Below are positions 31,701 to 39,019 of a DNA stretch of 41,308 nt, piece by piece. Under the pieces are notes generated by a model. It made no database searches and had not been told where the DNA came from. It worked only from the letters and a program-made list of their open reading frames with translations. The stretch comes from Merdimmobilis hominis. Lineage in GTDB: Bacteria; Bacillota; Clostridia; Oscillospirales; Ruminococcaceae. Every line of letters starts with the position of its first letter. The stretch's first letter is position 1. The position numbers and the translations under genes are program-made. Location of the stretch: the NCBI RefSeq assembly GCF_900104615.1, contig NZ_LT629939.1, forward strand, positions 1,689,240 to 1,730,547. The letters run 5' to 3'.

Positions 31701-34253
31701 GGCGAAGAAGAGCTCAAAGGCCTGCCCTACGGTGAGTACAAACTGACCGAGAGCAATTCCGGTTCGAAGTTTATCTTTGCTGATGTTACAGTGTCCGGCG
31801 AGGGGATGAACCCGACCCTGACAGAGTCAGGCGGCAAGAAGACCGGCGAAGTGGTCTTTCACTATGCCGGTGCTGGCAGCTTGGAAGTCACCTATGCGAA
31901 TGAGCCCCTGCCGGAAGGCAGCGTGACCATCGAAAAACAGATGGCGGTTGGTTCCAAGGTGAAAGCGGATACCCAGTTTGTATTCGATATCATCGATCAA
32001 GCAACGGGCAACGTTGTTAGAACTGTAACAATTGAGGCAAAAGCAAATGCAAGCGGGACAATCGGCTCCGAAATGGTCGGCGGTCTGGAATTTGGCAAGA
32101 CTTATGTGGTAAAAGAGCGGGCACAGGATGGGTACATCCTGGATTCTATCAGCCACAGCGCGGGGACTGCCACAATGGTGGCCGGCACGGAGTATGAAGC
32201 CAAAACCGCAGAGTTTACCCTGGAGGTAGGCAGCCCGATCAAGGTTGTGGCAGTCAACTCCAATGCCAGCGGCAGCGGCATTAGCAGCCTGACCAAAGTG
32301 TTTGAGACTAATGGTCTGGATGCAGAAGCAGTGACATTCGATTTGTATAAAGTAGTAGCCGAAGGGGAAGACCAATTGGTTGCTACTGGTACAATCGGGG
32401 CACAAAGCTTTACTGGATCCGGCAATGAGAAATCTTCGAGCGATATTGCTTGGGACACCAATCCAGCCACTCTCCCCGTGGGTGATTACTATGTGGTAGA
32501 GAGATTGGCCGGGAACAGCAACTACCAGTTCAAGAAGGCCCAGGTTGATACAGCGCCCGCAGCCACGGAAAACCGTGCGGCGTTCACCGTCACCGGCATC
32601 AGAGAAGGCGTGAACATCACCTTCACCAATGAGCCCATCTCCGGCGCGGGAAGAACCCCCAGCACCCTGACCAAGGTCCTGGACAACGGCTTTGACCTGG
32701 ACACTGGCGATGTCTTTAAGATCACAGTGGAATCCAGCGACAAAACTTTCAAAGAGACAAGAGAAGTGAGCGCTTCTGAGCTGATTTCCTCCGCATCTCA
32801 CAGCAAGGTGCTGGAAGAGAACTTCTCTTTGAAGAACGGCGTTTACACTGTGACCGAGGAGATCGAAGGCGGAAATTACCAATTGGCAGCAGGCGAGTAC
32901 ACCTACACTGTGACAACTGCAAATCCCTCTGTGGAGATGGTTGTTCACAATAAAGCAAATAGCGTTGCCAAAGACAGCTTTGCGCTGAACCTGATCAAAA
33001 AGGTGGACAGCGAAAATGCGGTAAACGACAGCTTTGACTTTGTCCTGACGGGGCCTGGCATTGCCGAAGGCGGCATTGAACTGACCTTGGAAGGTGCAGC
33101 CGGCGAAGGGAAACAGGGCAGCTTCACCCTGCCGGATACCTTCCAGTGGCAGTACGGCACCTACACCATCACCGAAAAAGAGCATGATTACTATGACTTC
33201 TATTCGGCTAGTGGTGAGACAGGAACTGTAAATCCAACAGATAGAAGCTTTAGCTTTGTTCTTGACAGCACTTTAGCTCAGCAGGGTCAGCTGACCGTCA
33301 CCTTTGCCAACCACCAGAAGGCTGTAGAGGAAGGCGCAGTCACCCTGACCAAGACCCTCCAGTCGGGCGAGACCCCCTACAACTCCACCGATTCCTTTAC
33401 CTTTAAGGTGGCAGAATCTGTGGAAGCTATAGAGGATGGCCGTGCCATCACTGTGAGAGCAGACGGCCAGGCGGTCAACATCCCCGGCCTGAAGCTGGGT
33501 GGAACCTACTTCATCAAAGAGACCAACACCGGCGCGGATTACAGCTTTGTAAACTTCACCGGCGAGGGCTTGGAGGATAAGGGCAACGGCGTTTATCAGT
33601 TCACCGTTCCCTCCGATGCATCGGCTGAAAATGTGTTCGCAATTACTGCGACCAACCACAAAATACCCAGAGCCATCGACCTTCCCATCTACAAATACAG
33701 CAGCAATGGCAATTCTCTTGCCGATGCCGGGTTCACCCTGTATGCGTATGAGGAGAGCAGCAATGGAAATCCTGTGGTAGGCGCGATTATCAGAGGCGAA
33801 CAGACCACCGATGCACAGGGCAGACTGACCATTTCCGGCCTGGGCGAAGGCCGCTATATCCTGCGGGAGACCAGAGTCCCCTCTGGCCACTACACCCCCA
33901 ATTACCTCATCGCCTTTGAGGTAAAATACAACAATGGAATCCTCACCATCGAGATGCTCAACTCCAACAGCAACTTTGCTTGGGAGGATGGCGTTCTCAA
34001 CATCCGCAACCAGAGACGCAGCGGAGGCGGAGGCGGCGGTGACAGCGGCGATGATGATGACGACTACGTCACCATCGACGACGAGGATGTCCCGCTGGGC
34101 AATGTCACCATTGAAGATCCTCAGATTCCTCTGGCGGGCTTGCCGGATGCAGGCGGATTCCCAGTGGAGTCCCTCGCTCTGATTGGCGCAGGCATGATGC
34201 TGGCCGGTTGGGCACTGGGCCGCAAGAAGAACGATGAGGATGCGGAGAAATAG
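25764..34253 (+). CDS. Giant VWA/CnaB surface protein with LPDAG sorting signal
   Basis: A 2,829-residue protein. Signal peptide to about residue 36 (NVFA-AE). An N-terminal domain (about 40-180) is followed by a Pro/Glu/Ser-rich stalk (about 185-300) and acidic 16-residue repeats (about 338-395). CnaB-like domains begin near 455. A von Willebrand A domain spans about 770-975, with the MIDAS motif Asp780-x-Ser782-x-Ser784 and TDGD near 890-893. A long series of CnaB/isopeptide-type modules then runs to about 2,750, each with a TYxxxE-type strand. The end is a true sorting signal: LPDAG (2793-2797), a hydrophobic helix and a GRKK tail. VWA plus CnaB architecture is known from pilus tip adhesins. 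The sortase just downstream is its probable anchor. Confidence 0.92.
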   Translation: MRRKSFSITTKRCIAFFLTLLMLSGSVVNLGVNVFAAEAASTVVEIDGAAVRKAYADGEVLTVDEVLENLPSFTADTEEETEALNQALADALREQLSEQDGNWLEVVENRELDGNGNIRILVAVRLALSDAEAEDAKPEIVGVEVYTINTGLSEEKIEVRLLGEETQETIRDTYALESKEVESEKKPEKPEGKPVGPSGSSSSEPEVSPSEPSVPGETPSEPVTPDETPSEPVTPVDPDSSIPTQPVDPEGSEPTEPEETPEETPSDPSTDGSDEAEEPTEVPSETPGEGDSDGFEEDSTGNDTSDNDSEGVLVASIDGRIVLSALVENEFGSNEGEDITDPSDNGEDGEDDKDVTDRSDNGEDGGDDQDVTDPSDNSEDGEDDQDITDPTEDDKKDDDKPAIEDEEEEPTFTASAEKVESKDLGSAKKVTMTVAPFSFQKTSFVVQPLSVTQGEGQLLIKKVDREGNPIPGVTFTAKVTAEDVFKHQFFGTYYTDGSAEIPVTTDENGEAVLNYTGSFQVKDTDSRDTKTINGKDYALTIELYETGGLDEYEAADPKTRLIQFEKEEDATQLTVSRRPGVNTDYVTDYSKESTRRPFVTVQNKKSVNSVQLRALAIGQSGLEFTYRITVDGVPYNGTLTSKNGNTVTAENGYVTIPQDNDNGDYTYTITGIGAGKNVVIEQTGSAGCKLIRLLHGSTLLDLGPASFESKKGDNGAIIFVNAKTGTGGATGSALELTKKAIRNDALSTGNDIIYDMELTVAGKGKVTEMETPVNVIFVIDRSSSMRDTVSGNGYGNGGDNSRWNITRRSINTMAENLIKSNRNSQVAAVYFQDEKGGVISNWTSNVGEEWITLGNPGTGYGTYAAKGFEKAYELLGQRGNNYPTYVVFMTDGDESDGADGVNRAIAAAKKINADYPEVQIHTIGISNDPGTAVLNPQGENRYQDSYTKATKETDISNTFTGILNMIFENYEIPVVTDQLSGNVELIQGTQKTWVNDTEVSGEVVFNDRNDTFTWTINAKDGDKAILDGMENVHKLTYQVKVTNGSTDYTNLADPDTGTHANDKGWFSNGVAELRCRGVYTESFPKPVVQTKVVINNQDIDIVKIDADSKAALSGAEFVIKRGSKEVAALTTGADGTANMKLDVLAQEFGGNPTAGTKLTFTIEEKKSPENYAPISGTIATFDVEYTGSMFRIAKNGENDVFTVNSDKAEYSMEKGTLTVKNSLGAKGITTTVEKSFKSGDATDLGGKSYTVRISDGAATVKDFTVSDPYTVEFTGGDAPALEAGKEYTVTEVIPNEANYTLDGEISIEVSYQGGEKQTSAGSFTIPREKFTSVTGITIRLTNKANRGNIEFTKYGQEDNKLAGAVFGIYTDPACATTAFATATSDAEGKVSFANIPVGTYYVKEISAPDHYQVSDTIYSVEVTNGGTAKINDGKVVNNYVNDGSITVVKKLTEGTSWEFAKDAAFTFTATKGGVTHTGTATFSREEDLENGVTVLWATADGTVSSLTGLEYGAWEIREASSGNLFELSKAEGDGQNVAISNKVATATLGIADQDATVTFTNSPKQNAGSINISKAVTTANPTYTGTFPVGVYTKQGNDQMVLAGTPIFLNADGTVQTASGLALDQTYYVKEEAVKGYTLVGMTVGGAPVEPVTYNNEKYYPVTLTGTAAVQVVVTNTAATYGVAIQVAKDLKDTFLLKNGDSKEFTFTLTGPNGYEEEAKVTVSKDQQGNLSTAPVTFTKPTNGWVAGVYTLAEESDSQYTLDGMKSNIAGLSITNGVAFTLTDDILSQNPTITFTATNKVAVAEVSSISLKKEIAEGAWLIPESGKTFNYTLTTPDQKTIAITATFNKDGTSNSNILEQVKAAYGDPVKLPVGTYTLAEGADDQFNAQSMTATGADTVSSTVNSITFGVNKDTTSIAFVSTNTVKTGAMDLVIRKTIPGYAVGADDKTFAFTLTKPDGTTTVKELTLAANATTGTVTWGEEELKGLPYGEYKLTESNSGSKFIFADVTVSGEGMNPTLTESGGKKTGEVVFHYAGAGSLEVTYANEPLPEGSVTIEKQMAVGSKVKADTQFVFDIIDQATGNVVRTVTIEAKANASGTIGSEMVGGLEFGKTYVVKERAQDGYILDSISHSAGTATMVAGTEYEAKTAEFTLEVGSPIKVVAVNSNASGSGISSLTKVFETNGLDAEAVTFDLYKVVAEGEDQLVATGTIGAQSFTGSGNEKSSSDIAWDTNPATLPVGDYYVVERLAGNSNYQFKKAQVDTAPAATENRAAFTVTGIREGVNITFTNEPISGAGRTPSTLTKVLDNGFDLDTGDVFKITVESSDKTFKETREVSASELISSASHSKVLEENFSLKNGVYTVTEEIEGGNYQLAAGEYTYTVTTANPSVEMVVHNKANSVAKDSFALNLIKKVDSENAVNDSFDFVLTGPGIAEGGIELTLEGAAGEGKQGSFTLPDTFQWQYGTYTITEKEHDYYDFYSASGETGTVNPTDRSFSFVLDSTLAQQGQLTVTFANHQKAVEEGAVTLTKTLQSGETPYNSTDSFTFKVAESVEAIEDGRAITVRADGQAVNIPGLKLGGTYFIKETNTGADYSFVNFTGEGLEDKGNGVYQFTVPSDASAENVFAITATNHKIPRAIDLPIYKYSSNGNSLADAGFTLYAYEESSNGNPVVGAIIRGEQTTDAQGRLTISGLGEGRYILRETRVPSGHYTPNYLIAFEVKYNNGILTIEMLNSNSNFAWEDGVLNIRNQRRSGGGGGGDSGDDDDDYVTIDDEDVPLGNVTIEDPQIPLAGLPDAGGFPVESLALIGAGMMLAGWALGRKKNDEDAEK
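26775..26948 (+). repeat. 48-bp tandem repeats coding acidic 16-residue units
   Basis: Three full units (26775-26822, 26823-26870, 26871-26918) and a partial fourth. Each encodes a variant of D(I/V)TDPSDNGEDGEDDQ. They lie in the stalk of the surface protein and can expand or contract by slippage; the Asp-rich units might bind cations. Confidence 0.9.
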
Positions 34254-34289
34254 CTTCTCCCACCCGTGCAAGTAACAAGCTCAAATCGA

Positions 34290-34322
34290 GAAAAGCCGCC
34301 CTGCGTTCCAGGGCGGCTTTTC
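34290..34322 (+). terminator. Terminator between the surface protein and sortase genes
   Basis: Perfect 14-bp stem (34290-34303/34309-34322) with a 5-base loop and TTTT at the end of the stem. Sortase expression would need read-through, so it is probably made in smaller amounts than its substrate. Confidence 0.85.
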
Positions 34323-34352
34323 AAGAATTTTACATGGAAAGCGAGTACTGCA

Positions 34353-35042
34353 ATGATGAACGCAAAAGACCGCAAAATGCTCTCGAAAACCTTGTTGATT
34401 GCGGGCGCTGTGCTGATGGTAATTGGTGTGGGATATGAAGCGATCAACTACCCTTGGCAGATTGTCCTGGCTAAGCTGGGCGTGGCTTCCCAAAGTGCTA
34501 TGGCTGACCCCAAGCCCTTGGAAAACGCCACCTGGACCACCCTCCCGGCGGAGGAATGGGCAGAGGGGGATCCCCTCAATGTCCTGCCCGCCCAGAGGAA
34601 CCTGTTGATGGCCCGTCCGGAGGTGGAAAACCTAACGGTGGTGGGCTACTTCAAGTTCCCCAAGCTGGGGGTCAGTGAAAACATAGTGTTAGGTAGTGAC
34701 GAAGAGCTCATGTATGGAGTGGGCCATGTCAATGGAACCGCAGGTTTGGGCCAGGAGGGCAACTGTGTCCTGGCCGGACACCGAAATTACATTGTCATGC
34801 ATCCATTCCGCCACCTGGACAAAGCCGCAGTAGGGGACCGTGTCATGGTGGGGGATGAGTCCAACGTCTACACCTATGAGATCTACGAGATTTTGACGGT
34901 AAAGCCGGAGGATGTCTATGTGACCGAGCTGCAGGAGGGGGAGAGCCACATGCTCACCTTGGTCACCTGCACCCCTGTGCTCAACCCCACTCACCGGCTG
35001 GTGGCTTGGGCGCGCCTGGTAGAGACAATACCCAAAGCATAA
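34353..35042 (+). CDS. Sortase (class C/D-like) for the giant surface protein
   Basis: A 229-residue protein. The start is placed at 34353, after the terminator, with a weak GGAAAG site 11 bases upstream; the following Met is also possible. One N-terminal TM helix (about 12-30). The sortase domain runs from about 92, with His143 (AGHRNY), Cys206 (LVTCTP) and Arg215 (HRLVAW). No C-terminal TM helix, unlike many pilin-polymerising class C enzymes, so a class D or housekeeping-like anchoring role is equally possible. Its position just after the LPDAG protein makes that protein the likely substrate. Confidence 0.92.
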   Translation: MMNAKDRKMLSKTLLIAGAVLMVIGVGYEAINYPWQIVLAKLGVASQSAMADPKPLENATWTTLPAEEWAEGDPLNVLPAQRNLLMARPEVENLTVVGYFKFPKLGVSENIVLGSDEELMYGVGHVNGTAGLGQEGNCVLAGHRNYIVMHPFRHLDKAAVGDRVMVGDESNVYTYEIYEILTVKPEDVYVTELQEGESHMLTLVTCTPVLNPTHRLVAWARLVETIPKA

Positions 35043-35046
35043 TTCC

Positions 35047-35082
35047 CCTAAAAAACAGCCGCAACTGCGGCTGTTTTTTAGG
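35047..35082 (+). terminator. Terminator after the sortase gene
   Basis: Perfect 17-bp stem (35047-35063/35066-35082) with a 2-base centre and six T in the 3' arm, 5 bases after the stop. Confidence 0.92.
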
Positions 35083-35222
35083 TCAGCGGCCAATCTTCCC
35101 CAGAGGGGAGACAAGAGGGACTGTGTTTGGCCGTTCCGTCATAGCATGGGAAAATGGTGCGGCCTCCAGCGAAAGCGCTCATGGAACTTTTGTAAATTCT
35201 CCTAGGATTCTTTTGCCGGCTG

Positions 35223-35231
35223 TGCTACAAT
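35223..35231 (+). promoter_or_regulatory. Extended -10 promoter for the ArsC/Spx-like gene
   Basis: TGCTACAAT in the same TGTG-TACAATA context as the promoters at 18315 and 38783/38857. No good -35 is visible; extended -10 elements can act without one. Confidence 0.6.
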
Positions 35232-35309
35232 AATGAAAAGAGACAACAGTCAGCGAGGGCCTTTTGCCCGGCTGTAAGGAAGGTTTCCTTCACCGAAAGG
35301 AGAATGCAT

Positions 35310-35663
35310 ATGTCCTATCTTTTTATCCAATACCCCAAATGCTCCACCTGCCAAAAGGCAAAACAATGGCTGGAAGATCACGGGGTTTCCTACACCGCCC
35401 GCCATATTGTAGAAGAAAACCCCACAGAACAGGAGCTCTCCCAGTGGATTGCCCGGAGCGGACTGCCTATCAAGCGGTTTTTCAACACCAGCGGCCTCAA
35501 ATATAAGGCGCTGGAGCTCAAGGACAAACTTCCCCTCATGAGTGAAGAGGAGATGGTTGCCCTTCTGGCCACCGATGGGATGCTGGTCAAGCGTCCACTC
35601 CTCATCGGGGAGGATACCATCCTGGTTGGCTTTAAACCCCAGGAATGGGAGAGCATCTTATAG
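35310..35663 (+). CDS. ArsC/Spx-family thioredoxin-fold protein
   Basis: A 117-residue protein. The start at 35310 gives 8 bases to AGGAG; the ATG two codons earlier is too close to it. YPKCSTCQKAKQWLEDHG (8-25) carries the CxxC redox motif (Cys11, Cys14). LVKRPLL near 90 has the conserved Arg-Pro of the family. Members are arsenate reductases or Spx/MgsR-type RNA-polymerase-binding regulators. No ars genes are near, so an Spx-like or general redox role is as likely as arsenate reduction. The sugar kinase follows within 42 bases. Confidence 0.88.
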   Translation: MSYLFIQYPKCSTCQKAKQWLEDHGVSYTARHIVEENPTEQELSQWIARSGLPIKRFFNTSGLKYKALELKDKLPLMSEEEMVALLATDGMLVKRPLLIGEDTILVGFKPQEWESIL

Positions 35664-35704
35664 GGGCGGGAAAGCCTAGACCATGTGGAAAGGAGGGAAT
35701 GATT

Positions 35705-36673
35705 GTGGAAAAAATTTGGGATGTCACCGCATTGGGGGAGCTATTGGTGGATTTTACCCCGCTGGAGAGCCGCGGGCCCAACCCGGCATTTGAAGCCAAT
35801 CCCGGGGGTGCGCCTTGCAATGTGCTGGCTATGCTGTCGGCTTTGGGGCGCAAAACGGCATTTATCGGCAAAGTGGGGGCAGATTATTTCGGTGGGATGC
35901 TCCACAGCGCCTTGGAGGAACTGGGAATCTCCGCCGAAGGGCTGCTCCACGACCGGACATACAACACCACCCTGGCCTTTGTCCACAACGACACCGCTGG
36001 GGAGCGGAGCTTTTCCTTTTATCGCAAGCCGGGTGCGGACAGCATGCTCCGCAGCCAGGAAGTCCCCTTTTCCCTGATTGAGCAGTCGAGGATTTTTCAC
36101 TTCGGCACCCTGTCCATGACCGACGAGCCCGCTCTAGAAGCCACCCGTAAGGCATTGGACTGCGCCAAAGGGTGTGGGGCCCTCATCTCCTTTGACCCCA
36201 ACCTGCGGCCCCCCCTTTGGGAGAGCCTGGCCATCGCCAAAGACCGGATGCGGGAAGGGTTTTCCGCCTGCGATGTCCTGAAAATTGCCGGGGAGGAGCT
36301 CAATTTCATCACCGGCATAGGGGATCAAAACCGGGCGGCCCTCTTCCTGATGGACCACTACCAAATCCCCTTGGTGTTTGTCACCTCCGGCAGAGAGGGG
36401 AGTGCCGCTTATTACCCCGGCGGCATCCTGCGGCAGGAAACATTCCTGGACGTTCCCACTGTGGACACCACTGGCGCAGGGGATATTTTCTTCGGCTGTA
36501 TGCTGGACACCATCCTCCGCCTGGGCCCGGAGGGCTTCTCCCCCCAAGAGATGCAGGAGGCCCTTCGGTTTGCCAGCGCAGCGGCCGCTATAGTCACCAC
36601 CCGGCCAGGGGCGATGCGTTCGGTGCCCCGGCGGGAGGAAGTGGATGCTTTTTTAAACGGCCATCCGCTGTAG
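35705..36673 (+). CDS. PfkB-family sugar kinase (probable fructokinase)
   Basis: 322 residues if started at the GTG 8 bases after AGGAGG; an ATG two codons earlier (35699) is only 2 bases from that site but may be annotated instead. PfkB marks: NPGGAPCNVLAMLSALG near the N-terminus, VGADYFGGML, and DTTGAGDIFFGCML with the catalytic Asp of GAGD. Closest in layout to bacterial fructokinases, which phosphorylate fructose to fructose 6-phosphate with ATP; ribokinase-like specificity cannot be excluded. Probably co-transcribed with the ArsC/Spx-like gene. Confidence 0.9.
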   Translation: MEKIWDVTALGELLVDFTPLESRGPNPAFEANPGGAPCNVLAMLSALGRKTAFIGKVGADYFGGMLHSALEELGISAEGLLHDRTYNTTLAFVHNDTAGERSFSFYRKPGADSMLRSQEVPFSLIEQSRIFHFGTLSMTDEPALEATRKALDCAKGCGALISFDPNLRPPLWESLAIAKDRMREGFSACDVLKIAGEELNFITGIGDQNRAALFLMDHYQIPLVFVTSGREGSAAYYPGGILRQETFLDVPTVDTTGAGDIFFGCMLDTILRLGPEGFSPQEMQEALRFASAAAAIVTTRPGAMRSVPRREEVDAFLNGHPL

Positions 36674-36753
36674 GGCCAGAAGCTGCCCTCCGGGAACGCA
36701 ATATGAGGGTTAGGTGTGTTGCCCATAGCAGAGAAAGCCCTGTTTCACAAGGA

Positions 36754-36787
36754 AAACCCCCGGCGAGAACCATCTCGCCGGGGGTTT
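36754..36787. terminator. Bidirectional terminator between convergent genes
   Basis: Perfect 15-bp stem (36754-36768/36773-36787) with a 4-base loop between the kinase gene and the minus-strand membrane protein gene. Confidence 0.88.
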
Positions 36788-36851
36788 CTACTTGGTTGCA
36801 TTTGTTGTTCTGGGGTGAGGGCGGGAAGAAAACCACCTGCCATAAAGGTGG

Positions 36852-38585
36852 CTACTTGCTGTCCGTGTTTCGGTTGTGGTGGGATCTCCATGTTAAAAAG
36901 GCGGCGATAGCTACAGCGGAACCAACGACCCCCAAAGCCAGTGGGATAGAGGGGGATGCAGAAGGGACTGCAGGATCTTCCCCGCCGGAGGGGGTAATTT
37001 TGGTGAAGACCACATGGATTTCGTGGTCCCGGCTGATGTTTTCAAACAGGTAGGAGTCCGCTGGGGGGAGGGATTTTCCGTCCACCAAAAGCTTCTCGAC
37101 CCGGTAACCTTTTTTAGGTTGAATCAGAAACTCAGCGCTGCTTCCTTGAGTCAGCCGGCTGATGCCGGAGGGCTGGATGGTGCCGCCGCTTCCGGTGGAG
37201 GCGAGGATTTCAAACTCCTGGAACTTGCCGTAATTCTCATCGGGGAGGGCCAGGGCAAAGGTGGTCAGATTGGAAAAATCACTGCTGACCATCCCGCCGG
37301 ATACTGTGGCAGGCCGCTCTCCGATGGAGCCGTCTTCCCGCAGGTAGAGGATGGAGGCCGGGGTGCCGTCCTCTACCTTGAGATTGAAGAAGGAGACGGT
37401 ATAAGGGCTCAAGGTGACTGGCTCTTCTTCATCTTGAATAGAGGCTTTGCAGAGTGCGGCCACCTTCCGGCTGGAAGAGGACGCGTATTGGGAAAATTGA
37501 TTGTACAACTCCCCCTGGGCCAAAAGCGGCTCCACCAGGAATTGATTGATGTCCCGCACGTGGCTGGACACTGAGAAATAGTAGGCTTGTCCGCCGCTGG
37601 ACCACTGGTAAGAGAAGGTCTTGCGGTTGCGCAGATCGGTGGTAGTGGTCAGTGAAGCAGAGCGCCAAAAATCTTCCCCCGCCAGGCGGTAATAGAGCAC
37701 CGGCTGGGAGGACACCGATTCCTTTGGGGGGAGCAGGGTGCGGTGCAGAGGGTTTTGGGAAGTCTCCAGCTCATAGGAGAAGGTGAAGGGGATGAGATGC
37801 CCCCTCAGCAGAAATTGTTCCAGGTCAATGACAGGGCCTTCCGGATCCTCTTGGCTGGCTGGCTCAATGGAAATATCGGTCACCTCATCGTTGAGAATAA
37901 GGAGGCTGCCTGGGTCAAGGGCATTGTCCTCTGGAACCACTACCTGCAATTTCAACCCGGTGAAGGTAAAGGCATCTCCTCTGGGACCCAAGATGCTCTC
38001 CGGCGTCACTGTGTAGCTGTGCAAAGCGGGGGTGCCCAAAGGCGCCTCTTTATCCGAGCCGTTGTCGGTGAGGGCAAGGGGGCGGTAGATGGTCAATGTC
38101 TCCCTAGCGCGGCCGGTGACATCGCCGATCTGCCGGTCCCTCGCTTGGTAGTGGCCGTCGAGGCCGGCGACGATATCATAACTTCCTGCGGCTGCCTGGG
38201 AGGAAACCCGCAGCTGAAAGGTGGCGCCCACCGAGTGGTAGACAGACACATTGCCCAGCTTGGAGCCGTTGGGGGTGAGCCCCGGGTAGGAGATGGAACT
38301 GATGACCAAGCTATCCGGGACAAAGGTGACCCCCGCGGGCAGCTCCCCCAGATAGAGGGTACAGTCCCGCAGAATATAGGGAGATGGGTTTTCAACGAGG
38401 ATGGATAGGGTGATAATTTCCTCCTCCGGCGCAATGAGCTCCTGGGAGGAGAGGGTGAGGGTGACGTTGTTGTCCAGCCGCATGGGTCTGGGCGGTGGGG
38501 ATTCTTCCCCGAAGGCGGAGAGGGGGCAGAGGATCAGCAGGATGGCTAGGGAGAAAAGAGCCCACCGCTTGGGCCAATTTTGCAC
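36852..38585 (-). CDS. Secreted, membrane-anchored surface protein of unknown function
   Basis: 577 residues from the GTG at 38585, chosen because GGGAGGG lies 6 bases upstream; an ATG five codons earlier overlaps that site. Signal peptide (about 1-25). Residues about 35-150 look like a DUF11/CARDB-type beta-sandwich (LSSQELIAPEEEIITLSILVEN, then LPAGVTFVPDSL). The middle is beta-rich without recognised motifs. Near 475-530 is a small repeat-type domain (GYRVEKLLVDGKSL, then HEIHVVF) of the kind found in many Firmicutes surface proteins. One TM helix (about 545-563) and a short basic tail end the protein. There is no LPxTG motif, so it is held by the TM helix. Confidence 0.82.
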   Translation of the reverse strand: MQNWPKRWALFSLAILLILCPLSAFGEESPPPRPMRLDNNVTLTLSSQELIAPEEEIITLSILVENPSPYILRDCTLYLGELPAGVTFVPDSLVISSISYPGLTPNGSKLGNVSVYHSVGATFQLRVSSQAAAGSYDIVAGLDGHYQARDRQIGDVTGRARETLTIYRPLALTDNGSDKEAPLGTPALHSYTVTPESILGPRGDAFTFTGLKLQVVVPEDNALDPGSLLILNDEVTDISIEPASQEDPEGPVIDLEQFLLRGHLIPFTFSYELETSQNPLHRTLLPPKESVSSQPVLYYRLAGEDFWRSASLTTTTDLRNRKTFSYQWSSGGQAYYFSVSSHVRDINQFLVEPLLAQGELYNQFSQYASSSSRKVAALCKASIQDEEEPVTLSPYTVSFFNLKVEDGTPASILYLREDGSIGERPATVSGGMVSSDFSNLTTFALALPDENYGKFQEFEILASTGSGGTIQPSGISRLTQGSSAEFLIQPKKGYRVEKLLVDGKSLPPADSYLFENISRDHEIHVVFTKITPSGGEDPAVPSASPSIPLALGVVGSAVAIAAFLTWRSHHNRNTDSK

Positions 38586-38600
38586 ACATATCCCTCCCAT

Positions 38601-39019
38601 TCGGCAAAGTCCATTTTACATACAGTAGTATTATACCATAGTTTTTTTGCAGGGAAGCAGGAAAAATTTCGGAAAGATTTTCGAATTTTTATTGGTTTTG
38701 GGATGGAATGGGGGAAATTTGCCCCCAAAAGAGGAGTGGGACAGGGGATAGCGGTTTTTTCCCGTTCCCAGGGATTTTGTGGTACAATAGCCACAGGCGA
38801 AGCCCTTTGCGGCAACAGCCGCACCGCAATTCTTACCGTTTGTGCAAACTTTATGGTACAATAATCGCAACGCAATTTTGAGGGGGCGCCCTCCTGCGGC
38901 AAAGCCGCACTATTTTTCCGCTTTTTCTTAACTTTGTAGGAGGACAATCACGAGAGCCCCATATCATGCAAAATCCCCACAATGCGGAACACCCGCACAA
39001 ATTTAGAAAGGAACAGACG
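38601..39019 (+). promoter_or_regulatory. Tandem promoters and leader upstream of sbcD
   Basis: No gene. Two extended -10 elements: TGGTACAAT at 38780-38788 and TGGTACAAT at 38854-38862, the second with a weak TTACCG 18 bases upstream. Between them the block CAGGCGAAGCCCTTTGCGGC (38794-38813) nearly repeats the leader block at 18356-18377. A further TGCGGCAAAGCCGCA hairpin lies near 38895-38909. Confidence 0.6.

Noticed and set aside
35310-35663. Arsenic resistance locus
   Set aside because: Only the ArsC/Spx fold is present; no arsB, arsR or related genes nearby.
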